Source: Faecalimonas umbilicata (GTDB taxonomy: Bacteria; Bacillota; Clostridia; Lachnospirales; Lachnospiraceae). Taken from it: DNA of 64,000 bases. The notes under the pieces are model-generated. The model searched no databases, was not told where the DNA came from, and saw nothing but the letters and a program-made list of their open reading frames with translations. The stretch is taken from contig NZ_SLZV01000013.1 in the NCBI RefSeq assembly GCF_004346095.1, forward strand, positions 16,012 through 80,011. The letters are read 5' to 3'. Positions 54,885-63,248 of this stretch are shown one piece after another. Position 1 is the stretch's first letter. Every line of letters begins with the position of its first letter. The position numbers and the translations under genes were made by a program.

Positions 54885-55214
54885 TTACATTTTTTTTAGT
54901 CTATACCCTACATTGATCAATGTTTCTATAATATCATGCCCCATCTTTTTTCGTATCTTCCATACTACGTGTTCCACTGTTTTATAAGGTATCTGGTCAT
55001 CATAATAATTACTCCCCCAGACCGAACAATAGATATTCTTCTTTGGGATAACCCAGTTTGGTCTTTGGGCTAAAAGATAAAGGACTTCAAATTCCCTGGG
55101 AGCTAAGCTGATTTCTTTTCCTTCATAAATAACAGTATATGACATGGGATCAAGTTGAAATTTACCATTTCCTAATACAATTTCAGATTTATATTCTGGA
55201 AAAACGGTTTGCAT
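54885..55214 (-). CDS. Stand-alone winged-helix DNA-binding protein of the agr locus
   Basis: 109 residues with GGAGGTGG before the ATG: FQLDPMSYTVIYEGKEISLAPREFEVLYLLAQRPNWV then YKTVEHVVWKIRKKMGHD and LINVGYRL. It is an OmpR-type output domain without a receiver. A receiver without an output domain is coded 970 bases upstream in the same cluster, with agrD and agrB between, so the two may be halves of one split regulator. Confidence 0.8.
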   Translation of the reverse strand: MQTVFPEYKSEIVLGNGKFQLDPMSYTVIYEGKEISLAPREFEVLYLLAQRPNWVIPKKNIYCSVWGSNYYDDQIPYKTVEHVVWKIRKKMGHDIIETLINVGYRLKKM

Positions 55215-55307
55215 TCATTTCCACCTCCATGATTTCCTGTTCCAGCAATAATTTCAAAACTCTACACACAATAAAAATGCGGAAATAATAGCCCCCTATC
55301 ATTCCCG

Positions 55308-55889
55308 CTAATTTTTCTCTTTTTCAACTTTATACTTTATAATACCGATACATTGTGATATAAAAACGGTCAATGCTGTCAACGCAATCAAGGATATATA
55401 CTTTTTCATACCTAATGCTGTACAACAACCAGCAGCAATTAAAATAACTCCTAGTATTTTACCTGTTACTTTCCGGCAATGCTCCTTTTCTTCTCTTTCC
55501 AACTCATGGTTAATGTTTTCTACAGGAGAAAGTTTCCATATACAAATGGAACTTACCAAAATAATTCCCCAAGCCACAAACAGCTCTAATGGATATTTGT
55601 TATTAATTTGTAAAATCATGACTTGAACAGCAACAGAGCATGTAAAACAAGTCTTAAAGCTATTCAGATGTACACCACCGGCATAGGTTCTTAAAAACAT
55701 AAAAACACCTGTAGACACAAGGAATTCTGGGATTGTATGCAAATATATCGCTATACTCATACAGACGAATAGGCAAATGAACATCTCTAATCCAATCTGA
55801 AATCCATATTGATATACTGCATACAATTCCTCTGAAACTGCACCGGCATCAATAACGTATCTTGTTATTTTTTCCGATAATCTTCCCAT
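55308..55889 (-). CDS. agrB: AgrB-like membrane peptidase for autoinducer maturation
   Basis: 193 residues with about five membrane segments. Catalytic His and Cys are in RTYAGGVHLNSFKTCF, as in AgrB enzymes that cut the AgrD C-terminal tail and make the thiolactone. It follows agrD by 4 bases. Confidence 0.9.
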   Translation of the reverse strand: MGRLSEKITRYVIDAGAVSEELYAVYQYGFQIGLEMFICLFVCMSIAIYLHTIPEFLVSTGVFMFLRTYAGGVHLNSFKTCFTCSVAVQVMILQINNKYPLELFVAWGIILVSSICIWKLSPVENINHELEREEKEHCRKVTGKILGVILIAAGCCTALGMKKYISLIALTALTVFISQCIGIIKYKVEKEKN

Positions 55890-55893
55890 AAAA

Positions 55894-56043
55894 TTAAAGT
55901 TTCTTCATTTTTTTCAATGCTTCTGGCATCTTTGGCTGATGATAAATATAGCAGCAAGCACTGTCCGCTGACATTTTACCAAGTTTCAAAGATAAATTTG
56001 CTAATACTTTTGCTGGCTGATTTTTTAAATTTTTAGATTTCAT
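55894..56043 (-). CDS. agrD: AgrD-like cyclic lactone autoinducer precursor
   Basis: 49 residues with AAAGGAG before the ATG. An amphipathic basic leader (KNQPAKVLANLSLKLGKM) is followed by SADSACCYIYHQ and the acidic/proline tail PKMPEALKKMKKL, the standard AgrD layout. The mature signal is probably a five-membered ring from the second cysteine (CYIYH), but the first cysteine could also be used. No other small peptide gene is near. Confidence 0.88.
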   Translation of the reverse strand: MKSKNLKNQPAKVLANLSLKLGKMSADSACCYIYHQPKMPEALKKMKKL

Positions 56044-56107
56044 AATTAAAATCTCCTTTCATTTGTTTACCAATACATTACTACAAAAAAGCTCCCATTT
56101 GGTTCTC

Positions 56108-56141
56108 TTGTAAAAAAACCGAGTATTGATGTAATTTTTCC
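56108..56141 (-). promoter_or_regulatory. LytTR-type direct-repeat box before agrD
   Basis: Minus strand GGAAAAATTACAT (56141-56129), 8 bases, GGTTTTTTTACAA (56120-56108): two 13-mers at 21-base period, the spacing of AgrA/LytTR sites, about 65 bases before agrD. Confidence 0.75.
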
Positions 56142-56157
56142 CAAAAAGGCAGAAAAA

Positions 56158-56206
56158 AAGAAGCAATGTTTCTCCGGTTCTTTCTCAACACTGCCTCTTT
56201 TTTGCT
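56158..56206 (-). terminator. Terminator at the end of the receiver-only gene
   Basis: GAGGCAGTGTT pairs with AACATTGCTTC (two G-U pairs), followed by seven Ts; so agrD needs its own promoter. Confidence 0.75.
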
Positions 56207-56598
56207 GATGTATGTTTTTTGATATACCAATTCCATAAAATCAGGTTCTCTATCTTTTTCTTATATTTTCGTGTGTTATCTATTGTTTCTATATAATCGT
56301 AAGCTCCTGCTTTCAGTATAGAAAAAATATCCTGTATTGATCCCCCTTCGCTAATAGCCAGAATAGGCGTTAAATGTCCCAAGCTCCCTTTTATTTTTAT
56401 AATAGCCGCAAATGCCCCTTCCCTCTCTATTATCTCTTTAGTAAAATGGAAAATCACAACATCTGCCGTTGGATATCTATTACTTTCCAACTGTTGATAA
56501 GTACACCATTTTAATTGATGTTTTTTCCCAATAATCCTTTCAGTAATGTTATACAGCTTCTCATCATCACTAAACAGCAATATTTTCACGCTATCCAT
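56185..56598 (-). CDS. Receiver-only pseudo-response regulator
   Basis: 137 residues: VKILLFSDDEKLYNITERI, ADVVIFHFTKEII, LTPILAISEG, IFSILKAGAYDYIETID. The fold is that of a CheY-like receiver, but the residue at the phosphorylation site is not aspartate (FHF in place of LD) so it should not be phosphorylated in the usual way. No output domain. GGGG before the ATG and a LytTR box upstream. Confidence 0.75.
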   Translation of the reverse strand: MDSVKILLFSDDEKLYNITERIIGKKHQLKWCTYQQLESNRYPTADVVIFHFTKEIIEREGAFAAIIKIKGSLGHLTPILAISEGGSIQDIFSILKAGAYDYIETIDNTRKYKKKIENLILWNWYIKKHTSAKKRQC

Positions 56599-56669
56599 AT
56601 ATCAGTCCCCATACCGCATACCAAGTTTATCTTTCCATTTTACCATTCTTTCCTTTCACATTATTTTTT

Positions 56670-56703
56670 ATGTAATTATTCCGAGTGTTCATGTAATTAT
56701 TCC
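56670..56703 (-). promoter_or_regulatory. LytTR-type direct-repeat box before the receiver-only gene
   Basis: GGAATAATTACAT occurs twice (56703-56691 and 56682-56670 on the minus strand) with an exact 21-base period. It partly overlaps the stop codon of the kinase gene. A weak -10 TAAAAT follows near 56640. Confidence 0.85.
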
Positions 56704-58007
56704 TGCACATTACTATATAAGACTATCCGAATTTTAAATTTTCCTGGTTCTGAATCCTCTATTACCACTGATCCATGATATTTTGCTACTGCCCGATACA
56801 CAGAGGCTAAACCTACTCCATGATTTTCTGCATCTGACTTTGTAGATTTCAAGCGGTTATCTCTTGTTTTTAACAGCTTTCCTTTATAACTATTGTCTAC
56901 GAACAATAACAGATTATTTTTATCAAATTTCATTTTAACATTTATATATCTGTTTTCTTCAACCTTCTCTGCTGCTTCCACTGCATTTTCCAGTAAATTT
57001 CCCAATATCAGACTCAGATCAGCTCCTTTAAAAGGCATTATCATCGGAATACAAATATCCGTTTTAAACATTATTCTTTTGTTTTGGGCAGTTACATACC
57101 AATATCCAATCAGTGAATCAATCACAATATTCCCACTATTCGATATTGAGGCAATCATCATACCGCCCTCTCCCATAATCTCTTCAATAAAGCCTGTCAT
57201 CTTCTCATATTCTTTATTTTCTGCATAAGCAAGAATGGAAATAAGATTATTCTTCATATTATGTTTTATATCCCGCAACTGCAACATGGAAAGTTCTCTT
57301 TCTTGCTGATGACGTTCGCATAATTCCAGTTGCTGTTCATATACTGCTGCCATTCTTCTTAACCTCAAATCATCAGCTAACTTCATATAGACGTAAAATA
57401 TCAATATGTTCATGCCAAGTAAAATAAGTACAGTAAATGTAGAGTTTATGCGAGTACGCCCATTATTATTTGCAAATCCAAGCATAAATATATTGTTCAT
57501 GATATAAATGCTTCCTGTTGGGATCAACACAAGTAAAATACTGTATCTGACCGGCAATTCCTTAATATCATCATCTGTGAACACTTTCTTTAATGCAAGA
57601 ATTACTGCATTAAAAAATATTTTTGAAACGAAAGAGCCTACTTGGCGAACTTCAGCATATTGAGGGCAGTATGTTATCAAAATATAGTTGCACAGGGTTT
57701 CCATCAACATCCAAATTGCATTAAAGGTAATTACAAATACACCTTTGTTCCACCATCTACCTTCATAAGTCATCATAACTGCCAAAAACGTAAACATAAT
57801 CGTCACAGCAATATTAATATAGGCAGGAAAGCTAATAATCGTTGTTATTCCAAATTGCCAAATCACGAACAGCGTTATACCGATCACCGACAAATACCTT
57901 TTTCTCTTCCGAACAAAAAATATATCGAAATAAAAAAAGAATAAATATACTGCCCAAAGGCAAAGCAATATATCTATCCCACACATTAATACCCTATTCG
58001 TCCACAT
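56697..58007 (-). CDS. agrC: AgrC-like sensor histidine kinase (GHKL type)
   Basis: 436 residues from the ATG at 58007 after GGAGG. About six N-terminal membrane segments, then a dimerisation helix with RDIKHNMKNNLISIL (His phosphorylation site), N box LILGNLLENAVEAAE and GVGLASVYRAVAKYHG. It should sense the peptide made by AgrBD. The start overlaps the regulator gene by 14 bases. Confidence 0.92.
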   Translation of the reverse strand: MWTNRVLMCGIDILLCLWAVYLFFFYFDIFFVRKRKRYLSVIGITLFVIWQFGITTIISFPAYINIAVTIMFTFLAVMMTYEGRWWNKGVFVITFNAIWMLMETLCNYILITYCPQYAEVRQVGSFVSKIFFNAVILALKKVFTDDDIKELPVRYSILLVLIPTGSIYIMNNIFMLGFANNNGRTRINSTFTVLILLGMNILIFYVYMKLADDLRLRRMAAVYEQQLELCERHQQERELSMLQLRDIKHNMKNNLISILAYAENKEYEKMTGFIEEIMGEGGMMIASISNSGNIVIDSLIGYWYVTAQNKRIMFKTDICIPMIMPFKGADLSLILGNLLENAVEAAEKVEENRYINVKMKFDKNNLLLFVDNSYKGKLLKTRDNRLKSTKSDAENHGVGLASVYRAVAKYHGSVVIEDSEPGKFKIRIVLYSNVQE

Positions 58008-58722
58008 AAAACGTATCCTCCATAGAACAATATTGTTCACTAATTATCTTTCTCCGGTCTTCGCTGATTGAAATTTTTTGTCCATTATCCATTACTACTG
58101 AGTCATAAGATTGTCCGGATATATGCTTATAATTCACCAGAAAAGACTGATGAACCCGCAAAAAAGAAATTTTACATGTTTTAAGGGTTTCTTCAATCTC
58201 ATTAAGTTTTCCATACAGTTCAAGGATTTCCTGTTCCGTTACAATAAATATTTTCCGTTTGTTGCTTTCAAAATATAAAATATCCTTGATTGGTACTTTA
58301 TGGTTCATACGTTGATAACTATAGCGAAAATAAAAATCTTCACTATTAATGTCTTCATATACCGACTTAAAGCACTTTTCCATTATTTTATCTGTTACAG
58401 GTTTTACAAGAAACTGAAACGGTCTTACCTCAAAGGATTCTCTCATATAACTTTCATGGCTTGTAACATAAATAATTCGCACATTTTTATCGTATGCTCT
58501 AATTCTTCTAGCTGCCGAAATACCATCTTCTTTATCCATTTCTATATCCAGATAAATAACATCATACCTCTCACCTGCTGCGATAGCATCTGCTAAATTC
58601 TTTCCATTCCAGAATACTTCTATTTCAGTATCAACAAAATTTCTTTTAGCTATATCCTGGAGAAGTCCTTCGATTTTTCCAGTTATTTGAATATCATCAT
58701 CACAAATTGCTATATTTAACAT
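57994..58722 (-). CDS. agrA: AgrA-like LytTR response regulator
   Basis: 242 residues: receiver with CDDDIQ, phosphoacceptor in VIYLDIEMDKEDG, and a LytTR DNA-binding domain at 140-240 (VPIKDILYFESNKRKIFIVTEQ, FLRVHQSFLVNYKHI). Predicted to bind the three 21-base-period boxes in this cluster. Confidence 0.93.
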   Translation of the reverse strand: MLNIAICDDDIQITGKIEGLLQDIAKRNFVDTEIEVFWNGKNLADAIAAGERYDVIYLDIEMDKEDGISAARRIRAYDKNVRIIYVTSHESYMRESFEVRPFQFLVKPVTDKIMEKCFKSVYEDINSEDFYFRYSYQRMNHKVPIKDILYFESNKRKIFIVTEQEILELYGKLNEIEETLKTCKISFLRVHQSFLVNYKHISGQSYDSVVMDNGQKISISEDRRKIISEQYCSMEDTFYVDE

Positions 58723-59097
58723 TTACTCCACTCTCTTCTGCATGTTTGCCGATTTTTTCTTCTCACCCGTTTTTTTAACTATTTGTATAATTGACCAAAT
58801 CATCTCCTGATCACATGGATCTAACTCTTTATACACTTCCACTAAATCATAATATTCGTCTAGTGCTTCATTCATTTTCATCTGCCCATTCAAATCCCTT
58901 TTTACATCTGAAACTCCCAGCAAATAATCTGTTGTTACATTGAAATAAGCAGCAATCTTTTTCAGAATATCTACTTTTATTAACGTAACGTCTCTTTCGT
59001 ATTTACTCAACATTTGCTGTGTTATCCCTAATTCTACTGCAAGGATTTCCTGTATTAACCCTCTTTTCTCACGTAATTGTTTAATGCGACTTTCCAT
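58723..59097 (-). CDS. XRE-family regulator heading the agrAC operon
   Basis: 124 residues: LREKRGLIQEILAVELGITQQMLSKYERD is the helix-turn-helix; middle DYLLGVSDVKRD. It touches the agrA gene (stop and start adjacent), so it is in the same transcript, possibly an extra control on the quorum system. Confidence 0.88.
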   Translation of the reverse strand: MESRIKQLREKRGLIQEILAVELGITQQMLSKYERDVTLIKVDILKKIAAYFNVTTDYLLGVSDVKRDLNGQMKMNEALDEYYDLVEVYKELDPCDQEMIWSIIQIVKKTGEKKKSANMQKRVE

Positions 59098-59203
59098 AAT
59101 TGCCTACCTCTTAATCATGTTGTACTATCATGCTACCCCATTTCATTTATAGCGATACAAATAATAGAAGTAATCAATTACGCAAAATATATAAAATACG
59201 AAG

Positions 59204-59226
59204 ACGAGCAGTGCAATCGCACTGCT
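59204..59226 (-). terminator. Hairpin after the DUF6973-type gene
   Basis: GAGCAGTGC pairs perfectly with GCACTGCTC; only a short T-rich tail follows. Confidence 0.6.
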
Positions 59227-59232
59227 CAGATC

Positions 59233-59895
59233 TTATTCATGTAGCCATATAAACGATGTTGTTGCAGAATATATTTCCTGATAAATAATATCCGCCATTT
59301 CACTTTCAGAAGCTTCTTTATTTTTCTCTCCTATTTCTCTTCCCACTTTATTGTTATGTAAATCCATATCTCTATGTGCTGTTTTGGGATATCCGTCTGA
59401 TTCTGTTCCCGTAACATCTTTATCTTCATGAGCAGTGGCAAATAACTCAGCTCTTTCTTTTCCTATCAGAACAGTCATTTCAGCATTCCAAATTCCATGA
59501 CGAAAAGCATCACTTCTGTTTCCTAATCCATTCGTTCCAAATTTTGCCTCTGTCTGCGAAGTAGCAATATTTTTTGCTTTATTTACCTTTAGGGCATCAA
59601 AAGGATAACGAATACATAGTTTCTTTTCTGAATCTGTAAGCGCATTCCAAATATCTATAATCCCTCTTTCCACATCTTGATGATTGGCTTCCAGAAAAGA
59701 CATGATCATTTCTTCTGAATAATCTGGGTGAGCAGCCTTAATCCTCTGGATTTCTGCAATCAATTTTTCAAAATCCCCTTCTTCTGCACCAATCAAATCA
59801 CTTCTTTGCTGGTCATTTTCGCTTGCCATAACAGAGAATGGAAAAGCCATTATCACCACCAGCATCAGGCTGAATACTTTAAATAGTTTCTTCAT
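59233..59895 (-). CDS. Secreted DUF6973-type protein, candidate quorum-controlled effector
   Basis: 220 residues from the ATG at 59895 after CGGAGG. A Sec signal peptide (KKLFKVFSLMLVVIMAFPFSVMA) is cleaved near ASE. The mature domain has LCIRYPFDALKVNKAKNIA, GNRSDAFRHGIWNAEMT and FATAHED, histidine/aspartate-rich blocks that look metal-binding, as in DUF6973 proteins. Activity unknown; a cell-wall or lipid enzyme or a bacteriocin-like factor is possible. A TATAAT at 59923-59928 and a LytTR box upstream link it to the agr system. Confidence 0.8.
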   Translation of the reverse strand: MKKLFKVFSLMLVVIMAFPFSVMASENDQQRSDLIGAEEGDFEKLIAEIQRIKAAHPDYSEEMIMSFLEANHQDVERGIIDIWNALTDSEKKLCIRYPFDALKVNKAKNIATSQTEAKFGTNGLGNRSDAFRHGIWNAEMTVLIGKERAELFATAHEDKDVTGTESDGYPKTAHRDMDLHNNKVGREIGEKNKEASESEMADIIYQEIYSATTSFIWLHE

Positions 59896-59960
59896 AGAAT
59901 ATACCTCCGATCTCATATTATGATTATATTTTACCACATTCAATGTACTATCCCATCTAC

Positions 59961-59994
59961 ATGTAATTTTTTCGATTCCCTGTGTAATAATTCC
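59961..59994 (-). promoter_or_regulatory. LytTR-type direct-repeat box before the DUF6973-type gene
   Basis: Minus strand GGAATTATTACAC (59994-59982), 8 bases, GAAAAAATTACAT (59973-59961), 21-base period, 33 bases upstream of the -10. Confidence 0.75.
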
Positions 59995-60146
59995 CATAGA
60001 GGCATTTTCAAAAAAAGAATGGCAGTATTGAATAACCGCCATTCCACTCTTCTGTACTTTTTACTACAGTAAATATTACGATAATTCAGATAAAGTATAA
60101 CCAAACCGGTATCTTCCAAATTTACCCATTTTTAGCTTTTCTATCT

Positions 60147-60599
60147 TTATTTCACTTCTATTTTTACTGTTCCTGAAAAATCATTACCTACAATCCCGAT
60201 ATAATTACTGCCATCTGGTAATGTTATTGTATTTTCATAAGTACCTGTTGTTTTTATTAAAGTTTTAGGTTCATTGCTACCAGAAATAATAAATATTTCA
60301 GCTTCTCCTTTTATTATTTCTAGGTCACAAAACAACTCAACCTGCTTCCCTTCCGCTCTTTCTATTGTTGTTCCTCCAAAAAGATATTCTGTATCAGAAA
60401 ATTTTTTGTACTCTGCTTGATACGTCCCCGTATAATGGTCTTCCCCATAATCTCTTTTCCCTTGTAGGTTTATATCATTGGTTAATTGTACTTCTCCCAC
60501 CTTTTCGACTACTGCATTATATTTTTCCAACACCTCCTCTTTCGAACACCCAGACAATAACAAGCAAGATATTAGAATAAAGAAACAACTTTTTTTCAC
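60147..60599 (-). CDS. Lipoprotein linked to the immunity-type ABC transporter, copy 2
   Basis: 150 residues; signal with lipobox LLSGC, then SKEEVLEKYNAVVEKVG, beta-rich core YTGTYQAEYKKFSDTEYLFGGT and end GNDFSGTVKIEVK. Clear paralogue of 31051-31518. Starts 3 bases after the permease gene. Confidence 0.8.
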   Translation of the reverse strand: MKKSCFFILISCLLLSGCSKEEVLEKYNAVVEKVGEVQLTNDINLQGKRDYGEDHYTGTYQAEYKKFSDTEYLFGGTTIERAEGKQVELFCDLEIIKGEAEIFIISGSNEPKTLIKTTGTYENTITLPDGSNYIGIVGNDFSGTVKIEVK

Positions 60600-60602
60600 T
60601 TA

Positions 60603-61382
60603 TTACCACCCTTTCTTTGGTTTAACTTTTTTTGTTTTTGCACGAGTTTTTTTGTTTTCCTTTTCTTTCATCGTTGCAATTAAAATTGCAGAAATTGCGA
60701 CAATAATTATCAAGCTACATAAACACAGCGGAAAGCTCCATTGTACGGATGTATCATAACTTCTATACCCAATTAATCCCAGACTTGCAGTAATAGGATA
60801 TATATTAGCCAATGTCATATTTCCTGCTGCAAACATACCTCCATATCCATACACAAAAGCAACAATGACACCTATCATAAAGCCGCCTGATAGTCTGCTT
60901 GTTACAACAATAATTGGTAATACCGCTAGATACAAAAGTAAATTTTCCAATGTTATTTGTACTAATCCTTGAATTACCAAATTTACTGTAAATCCAGGAA
61001 AACCAACTATACATTCTGCAATTAACGTAAATATTGTACAAATAAGTCCAAATAATATTGATAGCATTGCACATACAATAAGTTTTCCTACTAACAACTT
61101 TTTAAATGAAATTGGAATGGTAACAATATTCTTCAAAACATCATCTTTTTCTTCCCGCGATATAATATAGCCAGCAATCAGAGCTATGCACATTGGGAAA
61201 ATCATTGACATATTATTTTTGATTACCTGCTCTATTAAGTATCGAAAATCCCATACAGATCCATCATTAGCCATAGAAGTAAAAAGTGTCAATAGAACAG
61301 AGAGTAGCATAAGAGCTATCCCCGCCCATATAATATGATAACGTTTTAATTTCAATAATTCGGTTTTTACAATAGTCCTCAA
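60603..61382 (-). CDS. ABC-2 type permease of lantibiotic-immunity type (MutG-like), copy 2
   Basis: 259 residues, the same length as copy 1, with TELLKLKRYHIIWAGIALML, SREEKDDVLKNIVTIPISFKKLL and the long identical stretch ending AAGNMTLANIYPITASLGLI. Six membrane segments and a lysine-rich tail. Confidence 0.88.
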   Translation of the reverse strand: MRTIVKTELLKLKRYHIIWAGIALMLLSVLLTLFTSMANDGSVWDFRYLIEQVIKNNMSMIFPMCIALIAGYIISREEKDDVLKNIVTIPISFKKLLVGKLIVCAMLSILFGLICTIFTLIAECIVGFPGFTVNLVIQGLVQITLENLLLYLAVLPIIVVTSRLSGGFMIGVIVAFVYGYGGMFAAGNMTLANIYPITASLGLIGYRSYDTSVQWSFPLCLCSLIIIVAISAILIATMKEKENKKTRAKTKKVKPKKGW

Positions 61383-61384
61383 TT

Positions 61385-62170
61385 TTATTCCCCCCTTTTC
61401 TTGTACAAATAATCAATTAATAGTATTGAAATTCCTGCCATAATCCCAAGAATTAATATTACTTGAAAAGTTGAAGGAATTAATCCGTTCATTTGTTCAA
61501 GGTTCATATTAATTCCATGTCTTTTCATATCTCCAGCACTCCAAAATGTTGTAAGCGGCGTAGGAAGTAACCATAATATTGTCTTAGGTAATGCATCGAA
61601 AAGTGCTGTTGCACTCATATTTAAAACGCTATAAAAAATACATAATAAAACAGAGAAAACATAAGTACGACTAAAAAATACTACTATAACAATCAATGGT
61701 AATGTCCCTGCGGTAATAAATATTCCTGTTTCAACCGCCAGAAATATTTTGTATCCTAAACCATATACATCTAACGTAAACATACCAACCAGAACTGTTG
61801 CTACCGTTGATGCTATGCAAAATACAACGCCTATGATAAATAGCACTATAATTTTTGCTGTAACTACTTGCGTACTGGATAATGGAATTGTTTTAATATT
61901 TTTAAATGTATCATTATCACGTTCAATAAAAAACAACATAGCAGCTACTACTCCGATAATACAGGGTAATAAAAATTGGATTCCATACCCCAATACCATA
62001 TTGAATAGTCCGTCAAATGCGTCCGCTTTATCAATATATTGCTCCATCATAGCTGGTGTTGTCATTAAATAAGCCAATGGAAGCGGAAACATAAATGCAG
62101 CTAAAGTTACTAAAAGAATAAACTTTTTTCTTTTCAGTTTTTGAAATTCAACCTTAACTAATTTAAGCAA
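61385..62170 (-). CDS. ABC-2 type permease of lantibiotic-immunity type (MutE-like), copy 2
   Basis: 261 residues from TTG 62170, matching copy 1; GGAGGTG is 6 bases upstream, inside the ATPase gene end. An alternative GTG at 62179 is too close to it. KVEFQKLKRKKFILLVTLAAF and IERDNDTFKNIKTIPLSSTQ match copy 1 closely. Confidence 0.88.
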   Translation of the reverse strand: MLKLVKVEFQKLKRKKFILLVTLAAFMFPLPLAYLMTTPAMMEQYIDKADAFDGLFNMVLGYGIQFLLPCIIGVVAAMLFFIERDNDTFKNIKTIPLSSTQVVTAKIIVLFIIGVVFCIASTVATVLVGMFTLDVYGLGYKIFLAVETGIFITAGTLPLIVIVVFFSRTYVFSVLLCIFYSVLNMSATALFDALPKTILWLLPTPLTTFWSAGDMKRHGINMNLEQMNGLIPSTFQVILILGIMAGISILLIDYLYKKRGE

Positions 62171-63086
62171 TTCCTTCACCTCCGGTCACCCTTTTAAAAT
62201 AATCTTCCAATGTTTCTTCACATAAATGAACTTCTGTAATTTCCAATCCTTGCTTTACAAAAACATAAGTAATTTCTGATCTAGGGATTGTTGTATTATA
62301 TAATTGGAGTCTATTTTTATCACATATTTGAAAGTCATCACATTCAAATTCTTTTCTTAAAATTTCCGCTGCGCGCTGGCTATCCGATACCATAAAATTG
62401 ACATAGCGACTATTTTTTTTCGCCAATTCTTTCATACTTTCTTCTTCAAGTAAAATTCCCTTATCAATAATCCCTATATCATCTGCCAGTAATTCTATCT
62501 CTGACAATATGTGACTGGAAATCAAAATAGTTTTTCCCTGGACATCACATAACTCTCTAATAAACGAACGTACCTCTGCAATACCTATAGGATCCAAACC
62601 ATTAATAGGCTCATCTAATATCAGCAAATTGGGATTGTGCATAACCGCCAATGCAATGGCCAGTCGTTGTTTCATTCCAAGTGAATATTCCGCAAATAAC
62701 TTTTTATCACGATAGGGCAAACCGACAACTTCCAAAGCCTCTCTTACACACTTACTTTTATTTAATCCTCTAAGCTCCGCAAAAATACGAAGATTTTCAG
62801 TCCCAGTCAAATTAGGATAAAATCCTGGTGATTCTATTAGACTGCCTATATGCGGTAAAATATCTTTACTATTGGTTTCCATACTTTTCCCAAATATTTT
62901 TATGCTTCCCGATGTCGGTTTTGTTAATCCTAACAGCATTTTCATTGTAGTCGTTTTTCCTGCTCCATTACGTCCCAACAACCCATAAATTCTTCCTTTT
63001 TTTACATGCAAGTTCATTGCAGAAACACTCTTTTGTTCTCCATACTGTTTTGTTAAATTATTGGTTTGAATAATATATTCACTCAT
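62163..63086 (-). CDS. ABC transporter ATPase of lantibiotic-immunity type, copy 2
   Basis: 307 residues, same length as copy 1: Walker A GRNGAGKTT, signature YSLGMKQRLAIALA, Walker B LLILDEPINGLDPIG, end FKRVTGGEGIA. It begins after AAGGAGG. The four-repeat array lies directly upstream. Confidence 0.92.
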   Translation of the reverse strand: MSEYIIQTNNLTKQYGEQKSVSAMNLHVKKGRIYGLLGRNGAGKTTTMKMLLGLTKPTSGSIKIFGKSMETNSKDILPHIGSLIESPGFYPNLTGTENLRIFAELRGLNKSKCVREALEVVGLPYRDKKLFAEYSLGMKQRLAIALAVMHNPNLLILDEPINGLDPIGIAEVRSFIRELCDVQGKTILISSHILSEIELLADDIGIIDKGILLEEESMKELAKKNSRYVNFMVSDSQRAAEILRKEFECDDFQICDKNRLQLYNTTIPRSEITYVFVKQGLEITEVHLCEETLEDYFKRVTGGEGIA

Positions 63087-63114
63087 TTTTTATACCTCCT
63101 TTTTTTATACTGTA

Positions 63115-63170
63115 ATTATATACCAACTACATTGAGATTTCCTTGAAGTAACCTTGAGATAACCTTGAGA
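63115..63170 (-). promoter_or_regulatory. Promoter with four 11-bp-period direct repeats, ABC operon copy 2
   Basis: TTGA on the plus strand starts at 63132, 63143, 63154 and 63165, exactly 11 bases apart (minus-strand unit CTCAAGGTTAT). A TATAAT lies at 63115-63120. The layout matches that at 34030-34084 and shares the core CAAGGTTA. Confidence 0.8.
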
Positions 63171-63248
63171 TTTTCCTCTTTCTCTATACTTCTTTTTCCG
63201 TAAGATGTATAATAATTTAAACTATAAAATTTTAGGAGATAAAAATGT

